Positions 19,887 through 29,326 of a stretch of DNA of 64,000 nt are shown piece after piece. The stretch is from contig NZ_QKZI01000001.1 in assembly GCF_003254155.1 (NCBI RefSeq), positions 930,001 to 994,000 on the forward strand, written 5' to 3'. The position numbers were made by a program, and so were the translations under genes. This stretch comes from Psychrobacillus insolitus (GTDB lineage: Bacteria > Bacillota > Bacilli > Bacillales_A > Planococcaceae). The notes beneath the pieces are model-generated. The model did no database searches. It saw nothing but the letters and a program-made list of their open reading frames with translations, and was not told the origin of the DNA. Position 1 is the stretch's first letter; each line of letters starts with the position of its first letter.

Positions 19887-21035
19887 TCATTTTAGCATGT
19901 TTTGAACTGTTTTTCTTGTTTCAGCATCCACATGTAGAATTGTTTCTAAATCAGGACTTGAAATTTTCACATGTTTAAACATTGCTCGTTCTATGAATTC
20001 ATCAATTTCTAAAAAACTAATCTTTTCTTGCAAGAATAACGCAACTGCAGCTTCGTTTGCAGCATTTAAGACAGTTGTCATTGTACCACCTATTTTACCT
20101 GCATCTATTGCAAGTTTTAAAGCATGGTATCTTGTGTAATTCATTTCTTCAAAATGAAGTTTCCCAATTTCTACTAAATTCAATCGTTTGGCATGTGGGC
20201 GATGCAAGCGGTTTGGATAAGAGAGTGCATACTGAATAGGCACTCTCATGTCTGGAGTTCCTAGTTGAGCTATAACACTTGTGTCTTGAAATTCAATCAT
20301 CGAGTGAATAATACTTTCCCGATGCAACAACACTTCGATATCGTCGTATGAAATATCGAATAGAACATGGGCTTCAATTACTTCTAAGCCTTTATTCATC
20401 ATAGTTGCTGAATCTATAGTGATTTTAGAACCCATTGACCAGTTCGGGTGATTTAGCGCTTCCTTAACCGTTACATGTTTTAATTGTTCTCTCGTTCGAT
20501 CTCGGAAGCTACCACCAGAAGCTGTAATGACTAACTTAGAAACATCTGATTTTTTTTCACCATTTAACGCTTGGAATAAAGCTGAATGCTCGCTATCAAC
20601 TGGAAGGATTGGAACATTGTGTACTTTAGCAGCTTGCATCACTAAGTGACCAGCAGTGACGAGTGTCTCTTTATTCGCAATAGCAATCGTTATACCTTTT
20701 TTAATCGCTTCCAGTGTAGGATTTAAACCTACGCTACCTAGGACGGCATTTACTAAAATATCTGCATTGGTATGTGCTGCAATTTGAACAAGACCTTCAT
20801 CTCCAAATGACACTTGCACCTTAGGAAACTCTTTATGTAATAGTCTTGCATCCTCTTCATGTAAAACGGAAATTGCTTCTACTGGAAATTGTTTCAAAAT
20901 CTTTCTTGTCTCTTCCATATTTTTACCAACTGAAAAAGCAACTAATTGAAATTCTTCCGGATGGTCTTTTATTATATCCAATGTTTGAATACCAATAGAA
21001 CCAGTTGCACCTAATAAACTTATTCTTTTCTTCAT
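19887..21035 (-). CDS. dxr: 1-deoxy-D-xylulose-5-phosphate reductoisomerase
   Basis: Second step of the MEP isoprenoid pathway, making 2-C-methylerythritol 4-phosphate with NADPH. The NADPH-binding [15 protein letters not shown] is at the N-terminus. The metal and substrate region has [36 protein letters not shown] and NAANE. It is 382 residues, normal. It lies in the uppS-cdsA-dxr-rseP cluster, where the isoprenoid supply is linked to undecaprenyl and phospholipid synthesis. Confidence 0.97.
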   Translation of the reverse strand: MKKRISLLGATGSIGIQTLDIIKDHPEEFQLVAFSVGKNMEETRKILKQFPVEAISVLHEEDARLLHKEFPKVQVSFGDEGLVQIAAHTNADILVNAVLGSVGLNPTLEAIKKGITIAIANKETLVTAGHLVMQAAKVHNVPILPVDSEHSALFQALNGEKKSDVSKLVITASGGSFRDRTREQLKHVTVKEALNHPNWSMGSKITIDSATMMNKGLEVIEAHVLFDISYDDIEVLLHRESIIHSMIEFQDTSVIAQLGTPDMRVPIQYALSYPNRLHRPHAKRLNLVEIGKLHFEEMNYTRYHALKLAIDAGKIGGTMTTVLNAANEAAVALFLQEKISFLEIDEFIERAMFKHVKISSPDLETILHVDAETRKTVQNMLK

Positions 21036-21052
21036 AAAATAATGTCGTCTCC

Positions 21053-21844
21053 TTAAATAAAATGTAAAAAGTGCAATAGTGGAAGTACAAATAGTAGACT
21101 GTCAAAACGGTCTAAAATCCCTCCATGCCCAGGTAATATTTTACCTGAATCCTTCACATGATAATGTCTCTTAATAGCAGACTCTACTAAATCCCCCAGC
21201 TGACCAAATATAGAAGCCGCAATAGTAATACCTATCAATGCTATATACGACGAAGTTAAAGGACTAATCCATTGAATAATAAAAGCTGTTATTAGTGCCC
21301 AAACAATACCACCTACAAATCCTTCAACCGTTTTATTTGGTGAAATTTCTGGCCAAAGTTTTCGTTTACCTAATTTCCGTCCTGTAAAATAAGCACCAGA
21401 ATCTGTTGTCCAAACGATCAATAAAGCATATATCAAATAGGATAATCCAATACTTCTCGTTTCAATAAAATAATAAAATCCAATTCCTACGTATAAAGTT
21501 CCTAAAAGTACAAACGCGGCATCATCAAATGTAAAATGATTTTTCACCAAAACTGTATAAATAAGTAGCAAGAAAATAGCTACAAAAAGCCATTCTATTT
21601 TCGTGTGACCCGTCACGTCTAATACATCAGTTGCAATGGTTGAAGGCAACAATAATATAAACAATAAAAGCATGGAAACAATACCCGCAAAAGAAAATAG
21701 CTTAATTCCTTTCATACGCAAGATTTCATATACCCCAATTGTTGCAATCAGATAAATTAATATAGTAAATACAGGTCCTCCAAATATAACAATGGGAACA
21801 AAGAATGCCAAAGCTAATGCACCGGTTATAATTCGTTGTTTCAA
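21053..21844 (-). CDS. cdsA: Phosphatidate cytidylyltransferase
   Basis: Integral membrane enzyme making CDP-diacylglycerol from phosphatidate and CTP, the precursor of the acidic phospholipids. Several hydrophobic segments fill the 263 residues. The C-terminal CdsA signature is present: [20 protein letters not shown] followed by ILDRFDS, and the earlier [12 protein letters not shown] is typical. Its start overlaps the uppS stop by 4 nt. Confidence 0.96.
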   Translation of the reverse strand: MKQRIITGALALAFFVPIVIFGGPVFTILIYLIATIGVYEILRMKGIKLFSFAGIVSMLLLFILLLPSTIATDVLDVTGHTKIEWLFVAIFLLLIYTVLVKNHFTFDDAAFVLLGTLYVGIGFYYFIETRSIGLSYLIYALLIVWTTDSGAYFTGRKLGKRKLWPEISPNKTVEGFVGGIVWALITAFIIQWISPLTSSYIALIGITIAASIFGQLGDLVESAIKRHYHVKDSGKILPGHGGILDRFDSLLFVLPLLHFLHFI

Positions 21845-22635
21845 TTAACTTCTTCCCCCTTAAGGCCACCATACCTTCTATTTCGTTTTTGATATATTTC
21901 AATAGCATCCATTAAACATTCTTCATCAAAATCAGGCCACAATGTTTCTGTGAACCAAAACTCAGTATAAGCTAATTGCCAAAGCATAAAGTTACTTAAT
22001 CGAACTTCTCCGCTAGTTCTAATCAGTAGATCCGGTTCTTTTAAATCTTTTGTCATCAAATGACTGCTGACTAATTCTTCCGTTATATCATTTGAAGAGA
22101 CCTTACCTTCTTGTACATCATATACAATTTTTTGAACTGCCTGCACAATTTCATCTCTAGAACCATAATTCATAGCAAAATTTAATATTAATCCATCATT
22201 ATTTGCAGTTTGCTCAACAGCTTTATTAATAGAACTCTTGGTATATTCAGGGAGTGAATCAATATTGCCCATCATTTTCACTTGAACATTTTGCTCCATT
22301 AACTCTGGTAAGTATGTTCCCAAAAACTCTTCTGGTAAACGCATTAAAAACTCTACCTCTAACTTTGGCCTTTTCCAGTTCTCCGTTGAAAATGCATAAA
22401 GAGTCAGAGTATTAATCCCAACTTCATTTGCAAATTTTGTTATTTTTTTAACTGTCTTCATACCTTCATGATGACCCGCAACTCGCGGTAAGGTTCTTTT
22501 TTTTGCCCATCTGCCATTTCCATCCATAATAATAGCAATATGAGAAGGCAATTGTTGGGATTGCGCCACTTGTTTTCTTTCCATCAAATCATTACTTATC
22601 ATTTTTTTCTTTTTACGAAAAAACTTATTTAGCAT
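21841..22635 (-). CDS. uppS: Undecaprenyl diphosphate synthase (isoprenyl transferase)
   Basis: Makes the C55 lipid carrier for cell-wall synthesis by cis-condensation of isopentenyl diphosphates. The catalytic aspartate is D38 in IIMDGNGRWAKKR. Other family blocks are LYAFSTENWKRP and LLIRTSGEVRLSNFMLWQ with WPDF near the end. It is 264 residues with a Lys-rich N-terminal extension. The ATG has GTGGAGGAC upstream, and the gene overlaps cdsA by 4 nt. Confidence 0.96.
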   Translation of the reverse strand: MLNKFFRKKKKMISNDLMERKQVAQSQQLPSHIAIIMDGNGRWAKKRTLPRVAGHHEGMKTVKKITKFANEVGINTLTLYAFSTENWKRPKLEVEFLMRLPEEFLGTYLPELMEQNVQVKMMGNIDSLPEYTKSSINKAVEQTANNDGLILNFAMNYGSRDEIVQAVQKIVYDVQEGKVSSNDITEELVSSHLMTKDLKEPDLLIRTSGEVRLSNFMLWQLAYTEFWFTETLWPDFDEECLMDAIEIYQKRNRRYGGLKGEEVN

Positions 22636-22716
22636 ACTTAGTCCTCCACTTTACACCTTCTCGAATCATATATATTCTATCATATCAAAAGTCTTCCTAT
22701 TTTACTTCATAGAATT

Positions 22717-22747
22717 AAAAAAAGCGCCCCAAATAAAGGACGCTTTA
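22717..22747 (-). terminator. Rho-independent terminator after frr
   Basis: Minus-strand AAAGCGTCC, loop TTTATTT, GGGGCGCTTT, then a further run of T. It starts about 20 nt after the frr stop. About 80 nt remain before uppS, enough for a promoter; TATGAT-like sequences occur there but no clear -35. Confidence 0.85.
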
Positions 22748-22768
22748 TCTTAGCATAAAGTTCAATGA

Positions 22769-23326
22769 TTAAACTTCCATAATCTCTTTTTCTTTATCTT
22801 TTGTTATCGTGTCTATTTTTTCAATGTTTGAATCGGTAAGTTTTTGAATTTCTTCCGAATAGCTTCTTAAATCATCTTCTGTAATAGCACCAGATTTTTC
22901 TAATTTTTTCAAATCATCATTGCCATCACGACGAACATTACGAATGTTAATCTTCGCCTCTTCTGCCTCTTTTTTCACTTGTTTCACAAGATCTTTACGA
23001 CGCTCTTCTGTTAAAGCAGGAATGACCATACGAATAAGTGTACCATCATTTGTAGGGTTAATTCCTAAATCAGACTTCATAATCGCTTTTTCGATATCCG
23101 CTAAAATTGTTTTATCATATGGTTGGATTGTGATTAAACGTGCTTCTGGAGTTGCTATTCCTGCCATTTGATTGATTGGAGTTGGTGCACCATAATAATC
23201 GATAGAGATTTTATCAAGTAAAGAAGCACTAGCACGACCAGCACGAATAGTTGATAATTCTCTACTATACGCAGAAATCGATTTATTCATTTTATCTTTT
23301 GTTTGTTCTACAACTTGTTTCGGCAT
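22769..23326 (-). CDS. frr: Ribosome recycling factor
   Basis: With EF-G, splits post-termination ribosomes. It is 185 residues, standard length. Family blocks include [44 protein letters not shown] and [21 protein letters not shown]. The ATG overlaps the pyrH stop by one base (TAATG), so the genes are coupled. Confidence 0.98.
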   Translation of the reverse strand: MPKQVVEQTKDKMNKSISAYSRELSTIRAGRASASLLDKISIDYYGAPTPINQMAGIATPEARLITIQPYDKTILADIEKAIMKSDLGINPTNDGTLIRMVIPALTEERRKDLVKQVKKEAEEAKINIRNVRRDGNDDLKKLEKSGAITEDDLRSYSEEIQKLTDSNIEKIDTITKDKEKEIMEV

Positions 23327-24051
23327 TATGAATTCCTCCTAACGACTGTACCAATAGTTTCTCCCAGAACAGCCTTTTTAATATTTCCTTTTTCCATTAT
23401 TGAGAATACAATAAGTGAGATGTCATTGTCCATACATAAAGTAGAAGCGGTTGAATCCATTACTTGTAAACCTTGTTGAATTACCTCGAAGAATGATAAT
23501 TCATCGTATTTTACAGCATTTTTATCTATTTTAGGATCAGCAGAATATACACCATCCACATTATTTTTAGCCATTAGTATAACATCTGCTTCTATTTCAG
23601 CTGCTCTAAGTGCTGCAGTTGTATCTGTTGAGAAGTATGGATTTCCAGTTCCAGCTGCAAAAATAACTACTCGTTTCTTTTCCAAGTGACGAATTGCTTT
23701 TCTACGTATGTAAGGTTCTGCCACTTGACGCATTTCAATAGAAGTTTGAACACGAGTTTGAATCCCTGCTTTTTCAAGCGAATCTTGCAATGCAAGTGAA
23801 TTCATAACAGTAGCAAGCATTCCCATATAGTCAGCTGTTGCACGGTCCATTCCCATTTCACTACCTACTTTACCTCGCCAAATGTTCCCTCCACCTACTA
23901 CGACTGCAACTTCAACACCAAGTTCTACTACTTCTTTTACTTGTTCAGCAACCGATTTAATAATCTCAGGTGAAAGTCCAAAACCTTGTTCTCCAGCTAA
24001 TGCTTCGCCACTTAGTTTTAAAACGATTCTTTTGTATTGCGGTGTACTCAT
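23326..24051 (-). CDS. pyrH: UMP kinase
   Basis: Phosphorylates UMP to UDP; amino-acid-kinase fold, hexameric in bacteria. The start is ATG at 24049-24051 (MSTPQYKRI) behind GGAGG; 13 further upstream codons in frame lie in the leader hairpin region and are not used. Motifs: [40 protein letters not shown] and [10 protein letters not shown]. It is 241 residues. A terminator-like hairpin ends only 24 nt upstream. Confidence 0.97.
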   Translation of the reverse strand: MSTPQYKRIVLKLSGEALAGEQGFGLSPEIIKSVAEQVKEVVELGVEVAVVVGGGNIWRGKVGSEMGMDRATADYMGMLATVMNSLALQDSLEKAGIQTRVQTSIEMRQVAEPYIRRKAIRHLEKKRVVIFAAGTGNPYFSTDTTAALRAAEIEADVILMAKNNVDGVYSADPKIDKNAVKYDELSFFEVIQQGLQVMDSTASTLCMDNDISLIVFSIMEKGNIKKAVLGETIGTVVRRNS

Positions 24052-24075
24052 AGGTATCCTCCATCTCTTTTCTTG

Positions 24076-24108
24076 AAAAATAGGGAACACAAATTACGTG
24101 TTCCCTAG
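24076..24108 (-). terminator. Terminator hairpin between tsf and pyrH
   Basis: Minus-strand stem TAGGGAACAC / GTGTTCCCTA with loop GTAATTT, then TTTTTC. Only 24 nt separate its T-tract from the pyrH ATG, so it must act as a partial terminator if pyrH is transcribed from rpsB-tsf. Confidence 0.85.
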
Positions 24109-24160
24109 TTGTTTTGTCTATTCCATGAAAAATAAATTAATTATTTTTCACTTTATGTGA

Positions 24161-25045
24161 TTAGTTACCTTTTACTTGGCTCATTACTTCTTCAGCAAAG
24201 TTATCTTCACGTTTTTCAATACCTTCACCAACAGCATAACGAGTAAATGATTTTAAGTTACCACCAGTTGATTCAACAAATACGCGAACTTTTTGATCTG
24301 GGTTTTTAACGAATGATTGATCTAATAAACAAACTTCTTCGAAATATTTCCCAAGGCGACCTTCTACCATTTTAGCAACGATATTTTCTGGTTTACCTTC
24401 GTTAAGAGCTTGTTCTGTTAATACTTTGCGTTCATGTTCTACTTCATCAGCAGATACTTCATCGCGCGAGATGTAAGCAGGGTTTAATGCAGCGATATGC
24501 ATTGCAACGTCTTTTGCTGCTTGAGCTTCTGTAGACCCTTCAAGAACTGTAAGAACTCCAATACGTCCACCCATATGTAAATATGGACCAAATGCATCTG
24601 CATCTGTTTTTGTTTCAATAACAAAACGACGAAGTGTAATTTTTTCCCCAATTTTAGCAACAGCATTAGAAATAACGTTTTCTACTGTAAGACCTTCTTC
24701 AATAATTGAAGTTAATGCTTCTTCTACTGAAGCTGGTTCAGTTGCTAATAAATGAGCAGATACTTGTTTTACTAATTGTTGGAAAGCTTCGTTTTTAGAA
24801 ACGAAATCTGTTTCTGCATTTATTTCTAATAATACAGCTTTATTTCCTTCGACTTGAATAAAAGTAGTACCTTCAGCAGCTATACGATCCGCTTTTTTAG
24901 CTGCAGAAGAAAGACCTTTTTCACGTAAAAAGTCGATTGCCGCTTCTAAGTCACCATCTGTTTGTACTAAAGCTTTTTTACAATCCATCATACCTGCGCC
25001 TGTTTTTTCACGCAATTCTTTAACCATTTGTGCTGTAACTGCCAT
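24161..25045 (-). CDS. tsf: Elongation factor Ts
   Basis: Guanine-nucleotide exchange factor for EF-Tu. It is 294 residues. The N-terminal UBA-like domain has [19 protein letters not shown], and the core has [15 protein letters not shown], the Asp-Phe pair that inserts near the Mg site of EF-Tu. It follows rpsB, as in most bacteria, behind a strong hairpin. The C-terminus ends in [12 protein letters not shown], typical of Bacillales. Confidence 0.98.
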   Translation of the reverse strand: MAVTAQMVKELREKTGAGMMDCKKALVQTDGDLEAAIDFLREKGLSSAAKKADRIAAEGTTFIQVEGNKAVLLEINAETDFVSKNEAFQQLVKQVSAHLLATEPASVEEALTSIIEEGLTVENVISNAVAKIGEKITLRRFVIETKTDADAFGPYLHMGGRIGVLTVLEGSTEAQAAKDVAMHIAALNPAYISRDEVSADEVEHERKVLTEQALNEGKPENIVAKMVEGRLGKYFEEVCLLDQSFVKNPDQKVRVFVESTGGNLKSFTRYAVGEGIEKREDNFAEEVMSQVKGN

Positions 25046-25084
25046 TTATAATTCCTCCTAGAAAAATTCTAAATTCTTTTTCTC

Positions 25085-25124
25085 AAAAAAAGGTGATAAG
25101 TGGTTTGGCCGCTTATCACCTTTT
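25085..25124 (-). terminator. Strong terminator/attenuator between rpsB and tsf
   Basis: A 16-base left arm pairs with the right arm (AAAAGGTGATAAGCGG / CCACTTATCACCTTTT, one G-T pair) around loop CCAAA, and is followed by a run of T. It starts 12 nt after the rpsB stop and ends 39 nt before tsf. Partial termination would set the ratio of S2 to EF-Ts. Confidence 0.9.
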
Positions 25125-25136
25125 AGTAAATGTGTC

Positions 25137-25847
25137 TTACTCAGCAGCTTCTACTACTTCGTCTTCACCTTGTCTTGCTTCAAGTAATGCATCCGCCATT
25201 TTACCAGTTAATAATTTAACTGCACGAATTGCATCATCATTTGCAGGAATTACATAGTCGATTTCATCTGGGTCACAGTTTGTATCAACGATTCCTACTA
25301 ATGGGATGTTCAATTTAATAGCTTCTGCCACTGCAATACGTTCTTTACGTGGATCAACTACGAACATTACATCTGGAATAGCTTTCATATCACGAATACC
25401 GCCTAAGAATTTAACAAGACGCTCATGTTGTTTTTTAAGTTGAACTACTTCTTTTTTAGGAAGAACTTCAAATGTACCGTCTTCTTCCATTTTTTCGATA
25501 GCTTTTAGACGTGCAACACGTTTTTGAATAGTACCGAAGTTAGTTAAAGTACCACCTAACCAACGTTGGTTGATGTAGTAGTTACCAGAACGTTCCGCTT
25601 CATCTTTAATAGCTTCTTGCGCTTGTTTTTTAGTACCAACGAATAGAACTTTCCCACCGTCTTGTCCAACTTGACGCATGAACTCATAAGCTTCTTCTAG
25701 CTTTTTAACCGTTTTTTGAAGATCGATAATGTAGATACCGTTACGTTCAACAAAAATGTATTTTTTCATTTTTGGATTCCAACGGCGAGTTTGGTGACCG
25801 AAGTGCACACCAGCCTCTAGTAATTGTTTCATTGATATAACTGACAT
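25137..25847 (-). CDS. rpsB: 30S ribosomal protein S2
   Basis: Late-assembling 30S protein. It is 236 residues. Family blocks: [43 protein letters not shown] and [20 protein letters not shown]. The ATG has AGGAGGAAATAAA before it. It opens the rpsB-tsf-pyrH-frr unit and has a clear promoter about 120 nt upstream. Confidence 0.98.
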   Translation of the reverse strand: MSVISMKQLLEAGVHFGHQTRRWNPKMKKYIFVERNGIYIIDLQKTVKKLEEAYEFMRQVGQDGGKVLFVGTKKQAQEAIKDEAERSGNYYINQRWLGGTLTNFGTIQKRVARLKAIEKMEEDGTFEVLPKKEVVQLKKQHERLVKFLGGIRDMKAIPDVMFVVDPRKERIAVAEAIKLNIPLVGIVDTNCDPDEIDYVIPANDDAIRAVKLLTGKMADALLEARQGEDEVVEAAE

Positions 25848-25957
25848 TTTATTTCCTCCTGATTTGGTTTAGTCTTCCGCATTCATCATCTTTCATTAGC
25901 TACTCTATAAATAGAGCACCTGCTAAGTCCATCCGAACTGCGTGTTTATTCATACCG
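25848..25957 (-). ncRNA. rpsB mRNA leader
   Basis: About 110 nt of untranslated RNA from the predicted start site to the S2 start. It contains a small CTCTA/TAGAG hairpin (region 25900-25915). S2 leaders are autoregulatory in some bacteria; here only the length and folding potential can be seen, so a regulatory role is inference. Confidence 0.35.
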
Positions 25958-25963
25958 TTTTCT

Positions 25964-25992
25964 AATATATCATACATGTTCAACACATTCAA
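25964..25992 (-). promoter_or_regulatory. Sigma-A promoter for rpsB
   Basis: Minus-strand TTGAAT (25987-25992), exactly 17 nt, TATATT (25964-25969). It lies within 5 nt of the swrB stop codon, the end of the fla/che operon. Confidence 0.72.
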
Positions 25993-25996
25993 CTAA

Positions 25997-26479
25997 TTAA
26001 TCATTAAATTTCAAAAAAAGTTCTACTTCAGTTATTCCAATTTGCAAAAGTTTAGCTATTTCATTTACTGTTTTTCCTTCTTCATTGTAATAGAGAAGCT
26101 TTTCTTTGATTGTAATAGGTACCTTTTCCTCATTTATCTTAGCTGTTTTTAAATAACTACTTGCAGCTACTTGTTTAGATACAAAAATTTTCGGCATTTC
26201 AAATGTGGGGACATCATCTAATGTTATTTTATCTTGCTCTACTATCTCAGATTGATTAGCAGCATTCATTTCTGTTTTTATTAATTCTTGTAAGAGTCGA
26301 TTATTTTCATCTTTCATTTCTGCTATATAAGCACCAAAGGAAATTTCCATATCCACTAATAGTTGTTCTTGCTTTTTTTCTATTTCTTTTACTATATTCA
26401 CTTTGGAAAATAATAGCGTAATCAAATAGAAACTTAGTAGTAGAAATAAAAATAATACGACTAAAATAATAGATGTCAT
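25997..26479 (-). CDS. swrB: SwrB/YlxL-like membrane protein at the end of the fla/che operon
   Basis: A 160-residue protein with one N-terminal membrane helix (about residues 3-23), then a Glu/Lys-rich coiled-coil segment. A small C-terminal helix-turn-helix-like domain follows (TVNEIAKLLQIGITEVELFL, about 137-156). Size, architecture and position after sigD match SwrB (YlxL), which in B. subtilis helps activate basal-body assembly and sigma-D output. Sequence conservation in this family is low, so assignment rests on position and layout. A TTGGAGCAA ribosome site precedes the ATG. Confidence 0.72.
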   Translation of the reverse strand: MTSIILVVLFLFLLLSFYLITLLFSKVNIVKEIEKKQEQLLVDMEISFGAYIAEMKDENNRLLQELIKTEMNAANQSEIVEQDKITLDDVPTFEMPKIFVSKQVAASSYLKTAKINEEKVPITIKEKLLYYNEEGKTVNEIAKLLQIGITEVELFLKFND

Positions 26480-26553
26480 AGTTGCTCCAATCCATTAAAA
26501 TTTAGGAATTTCAATTTAGTGTTCAATAGCTTTTTATTGCGTATGTTCGATGA

Positions 26554-27327
26554 TTAAACGTTTTTCATTTCGTTTACTAAAAGTTTTCGGAGCTTAAATA
26601 AAGCTTTAGAATGTATCTGAGAAATTCTTGATGTGGACAACCCAAGCATCTCACCGATTACAGTTAAAGTTAATTCTTCTGTATAAAAAAGATTTAAAAC
26701 TAATTGTTCATTTTCGTTTAAATGTTCAATCTGTGTCACAAGATCCTTTATTAATTCTTGTTTCACCATTTGCTGCTCTGGCGTTTTCTTTAAATCATCT
26801 CTTATTATAAAGGATTTATTTTCAACCTCATCATTGTTATAAAGTTGTTCATCTATAGACAAAACATTTGCGAAAAAATGCTCTTGAACAGTTTGGTATA
26901 CTTCCTCCACTGGCAATTCAACAAAATCCGCAATTTCTTCAGGAGTGGCGTGTCTCATAAGCTGATGTTCAAGCTCTTCAATTCTGAGTTCGAGTTTTTT
27001 TGATTTCTCTCTAGAAGATCTCGGTAGCCAATCTTCCTTTCTTAATCCATCAATTATTGCTCCTCTAACTCGGAATGACGCATATGTATCGAATTTTAAT
27101 TCTCTAGAATAATCGAATTTATTGAGTGCATCAAATAATCCCATCATGCCCAAGCTTTTTAGCTCATCTCTCGATATATTTTTAGGGATGTTTGCACCAA
27201 TACGTTGGACATGATAGGTAACAAGTGGTGTGTATATATGTATAAGTAAATTTCCTGCCTCTGGATCTTTACTATCCGCCCATTGTTTCCATAAAACTAG
27301 TTCATCTGCCGAATTATATTTTGACAC
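26554..27327 (-). CDS. sigD: RNA polymerase sigma-D (flagellar sigma-28)
   Basis: Alternative sigma factor for late flagellar, motility and autolysin genes. It is 257 residues. Region 2 has NISRDELKSLGMMGLFDAL and the polymerase/-10 recognition block FDTYASFRVRGAIIDGLRKEDWLPRS. Region 4 carries LTLTVIGEMLGLSTSRISQIHSKAL. The start is GTG behind GAGGGGGG. It is near the far end of the 27-kb operon, where in B. subtilis distance from the promoter influences cell-to-cell differences in motility. Confidence 0.97.
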   Translation of the reverse strand: MSKYNSADELVLWKQWADSKDPEAGNLLIHIYTPLVTYHVQRIGANIPKNISRDELKSLGMMGLFDALNKFDYSRELKFDTYASFRVRGAIIDGLRKEDWLPRSSREKSKKLELRIEELEHQLMRHATPEEIADFVELPVEEVYQTVQEHFFANVLSIDEQLYNNDEVENKSFIIRDDLKKTPEQQMVKQELIKDLVTQIEHLNENEQLVLNLFYTEELTLTVIGEMLGLSTSRISQIHSKALFKLRKLLVNEMKNV

Positions 27328-27491
27328 AATTACCCCCCTCTCTATATCTGATGATTCTATTCATTATAGCAAAAATCGACAAAAAAAAAGGAGCATAGAT
27401 TTGACTTTCCCTCAATACTAATCTTTATTTATAAGCGACTTTACAATGTTAGCAATGTCCTCAGAAGAATCTTTAGGAGGATATTCCTCTT

Positions 27492-27707
27492 TTAAAAATC
27501 AACATTATCCTCTTCATCCATCACAGGTCCTTTTCTAACATATGCAATTATAGCACGAACAATAAATGTAAAAACAAACATAGCAATCGCTAATATACTG
27601 GCATGTGTAAGAATAGGAAATGCATTGGTAAAAGGGAAAGAAACAAAAAAATAAAAGCTAAAGGCTATAAGTGCAGCCCAAAAATTAGAAAGAATCGTCC
27701 CCGCCAT
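27492..27707 (-). CDS. Small two-helix membrane protein, possibly frame-broken
   Basis: A 71-residue protein not recognised as a named family, with two hydrophobic helices (about residues 6-29 and 38-55) and a basic/acidic tail ending DEEDNVDF. The ATG overlaps the cheD stop (TGATG). After the stop there is a 164-nt gap before sigD, unusual in this tight operon. One extra T in the T-run just before the stop would extend the frame about 24 codons, through LKEEYPPKD and an amphipathic EDIANIVKSL, to a TAG at 27418-27420. The full gene may therefore be ~95 residues. A function in motility or chemotaxis is only suggested by location. Confidence 0.7.
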   Translation of the reverse strand: MAGTILSNFWAALIAFSFYFFVSFPFTNAFPILTHASILAIAMFVFTFIVRAIIAYVRKGPVMDEEDNVDF

Positions 27708-28204
27708 CAAATATCTCTATTTCCTTGGTTTACCGTTCTTATATTCAATAAAGAAGTAATAGGATCAAACTCGATTGTTCTCCCACTATTTCCACCTGTA
27801 TCTTCCGAAATAATCGGTATGGAATACTTTTTTAAATACGCTTTTACTGCTTCCACATTTCTAGGTCCTATTCGCATAGAATCTTTATTCGATGAAAATT
27901 GAAACATCTGGGCACCACCCGCAATTTTTGCACGCAACTTATATGGTTGAACCCCTTCTAGTTTAAGTTGATCAATCATAACTGGAATACTCGTATCCGC
28001 AAATTTCGCGATATTCATATTTTCTATTCTTCCTAGATTAGAATCAGGAAGCATAACGTGAATTAGACCAGCTATTTTAGATTTTTCATCATAAAGAACT
28101 ACACCTACACAAGAACCAAGACCTGAAGTACGAATTGTATTTGGTGCTTTTACAATGTTCATATCGGCAATACCGACTTTTACTACCTGACCTTGATTAA
28201 TCAT
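27707..28204 (-). CDS. cheD: Chemoreceptor glutamine deamidase CheD
   Basis: Deamidates glutamines on chemoreceptors and stimulates the CheC phosphatase. It is 165 residues. The catalytic cysteine is C32 in SGLGSCVGVVL and the histidine is H49 in AGLIHVMLP. The downstream KIAGGAQMF and GRTIEFDP are family blocks. It overlaps cheC by 8 nt, so the two partners are translationally coupled. Confidence 0.97.
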   Translation of the reverse strand: MINQGQVVKVGIADMNIVKAPNTIRTSGLGSCVGVVLYDEKSKIAGLIHVMLPDSNLGRIENMNIAKFADTSIPVMIDQLKLEGVQPYKLRAKIAGGAQMFQFSSNKDSMRIGPRNVEAVKAYLKKYSIPIISEDTGGNSGRTIEFDPITSLLNIRTVNQGNRDI

Positions 28205-28835
28205 CGTAACTAACTCCTAATGCTTGAAATATTATTTCAAAGGAATCCGGATCTGGCAACAAAAAGAAATGCCCTTTCACACTTTCTTCATTTATCACTT
28301 CTTCCTCATTTATCGATGTATCAATAACAATGACATAATCGCTATAATGAGAAACTTCAACTAAACCAAAGCTAATAATAGCCCCCACCATATCAATAGA
28401 CAATGAAGGAACAGTTGGATAAATCTTAAGCTTTGTAAAGTCAGAAAGAGCAGATAGATAAGAACCCGATAGAATGTTCCCTAACTCCTGCATAGCAGAA
28501 GCGCCGATTTCGGAAAACCCTTCCGTTTGAAAATCAAAATTTTCATCTTGGATTAATTTACGAATAAACCGATTAGCTTGCTCTACTGGTAGGATAAAAA
28601 ACATGCTACCTGAAATATCTCCCGCGAGACGTAGATAAATACCTGCTACCACACTTTCTGGGCCTCCAGCTAAATCCATCATGTCATCGAATGAAACCAT
28701 TTCAACCTTTGGAACTTTCATATCAATTTTTTTATTTAAAAGAGTAGATAAAGAGGTTGCGGCATGTGCCGCACCAATATTACCTATTTCTTTAAGTACA
28801 TCTAAATGCATGGATGTAATATTTTTATCATACAT
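28197..28835 (-). CDS. cheC: CheY-P phosphatase CheC
   Basis: Dephosphorylates CheY-P and binds CheD as part of adaptation. It has 212 residues with two pseudo-symmetric halves, each with an active-site E-x2-N motif. The first is E16 and N19 (LKEIGNIGAAHAATSL) and the second lies in AMQELGNILSGSYLSAL. It lacks the FliN domain that distinguishes FliY. It is 2 nt from cheW and overlaps cheD. Confidence 0.96.
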   Translation of the reverse strand: MYDKNITSMHLDVLKEIGNIGAAHAATSLSTLLNKKIDMKVPKVEMVSFDDMMDLAGGPESVVAGIYLRLAGDISGSMFFILPVEQANRFIRKLIQDENFDFQTEGFSEIGASAMQELGNILSGSYLSALSDFTKLKIYPTVPSLSIDMVGAIISFGLVEVSHYSDYVIVIDTSINEEEVINEESVKGHFFLLPDPDSFEIIFQALGVSYDD

Positions 28836-28837
28836 AT

Positions 28838-29293
28838 TTATACACCTACCTTAATAGGATTTAGCACTAAATCTAGGTCCAATAAAATCAGTAAACGGCG
28901 TTCTATTTTTGCAACTCCTGCAATGAAATCAGACTCTAATCCACCTACTACTTCGGGTTGAGGTTCAATAAGGTCAGTTGGAATATCTAGTACATCATTT
29001 GCAGAATCAACGACAATTCCTACTTCCATTTCATTTTGCGTAATAATAATAATTCGTGAAGAATCATCAAGCGAGCTTTCTCCTAGCCCAAAACGATTTT
29101 TCAAATCGATAATCGGAGTAACTACTCCCCTTAAATTAATGACACCTTTTACAAATGAAGGGGTTTTAGGTACTCGTGTAATATGAATTAGTTTTTCAAT
29201 TCCTTGAACCTGACTAACGGGAATAACATATTCTTTATCCGCTAACTGAAAAACTACAACCTTTACAAATGATCCATCTACTACTTCAGTCAT
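28838..29293 (-). CDS. cheW: Chemotaxis coupling protein CheW
   Basis: Couples CheA to chemoreceptors in the signalling array. It is 151 residues and a single CheW domain. Typical blocks are YVIPVSQVQGIEKLIHITRVP, SFVKGVINLRGVVTPIIDLK and GVAKIERRLLILLDLD. It lies between cheA and cheC as in B. subtilis. Confidence 0.97.
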   Translation of the reverse strand: MTEVVDGSFVKVVVFQLADKEYVIPVSQVQGIEKLIHITRVPKTPSFVKGVINLRGVVTPIIDLKNRFGLGESSLDDSSRIIIITQNEMEVGIVVDSANDVLDIPTDLIEPQPEVVGGLESDFIAGVAKIERRLLILLDLDLVLNPIKVGV

Positions 29294-29326
29294 ATAAACT
29301 ATACTTCCTTTCTGAGAGAATTTATT

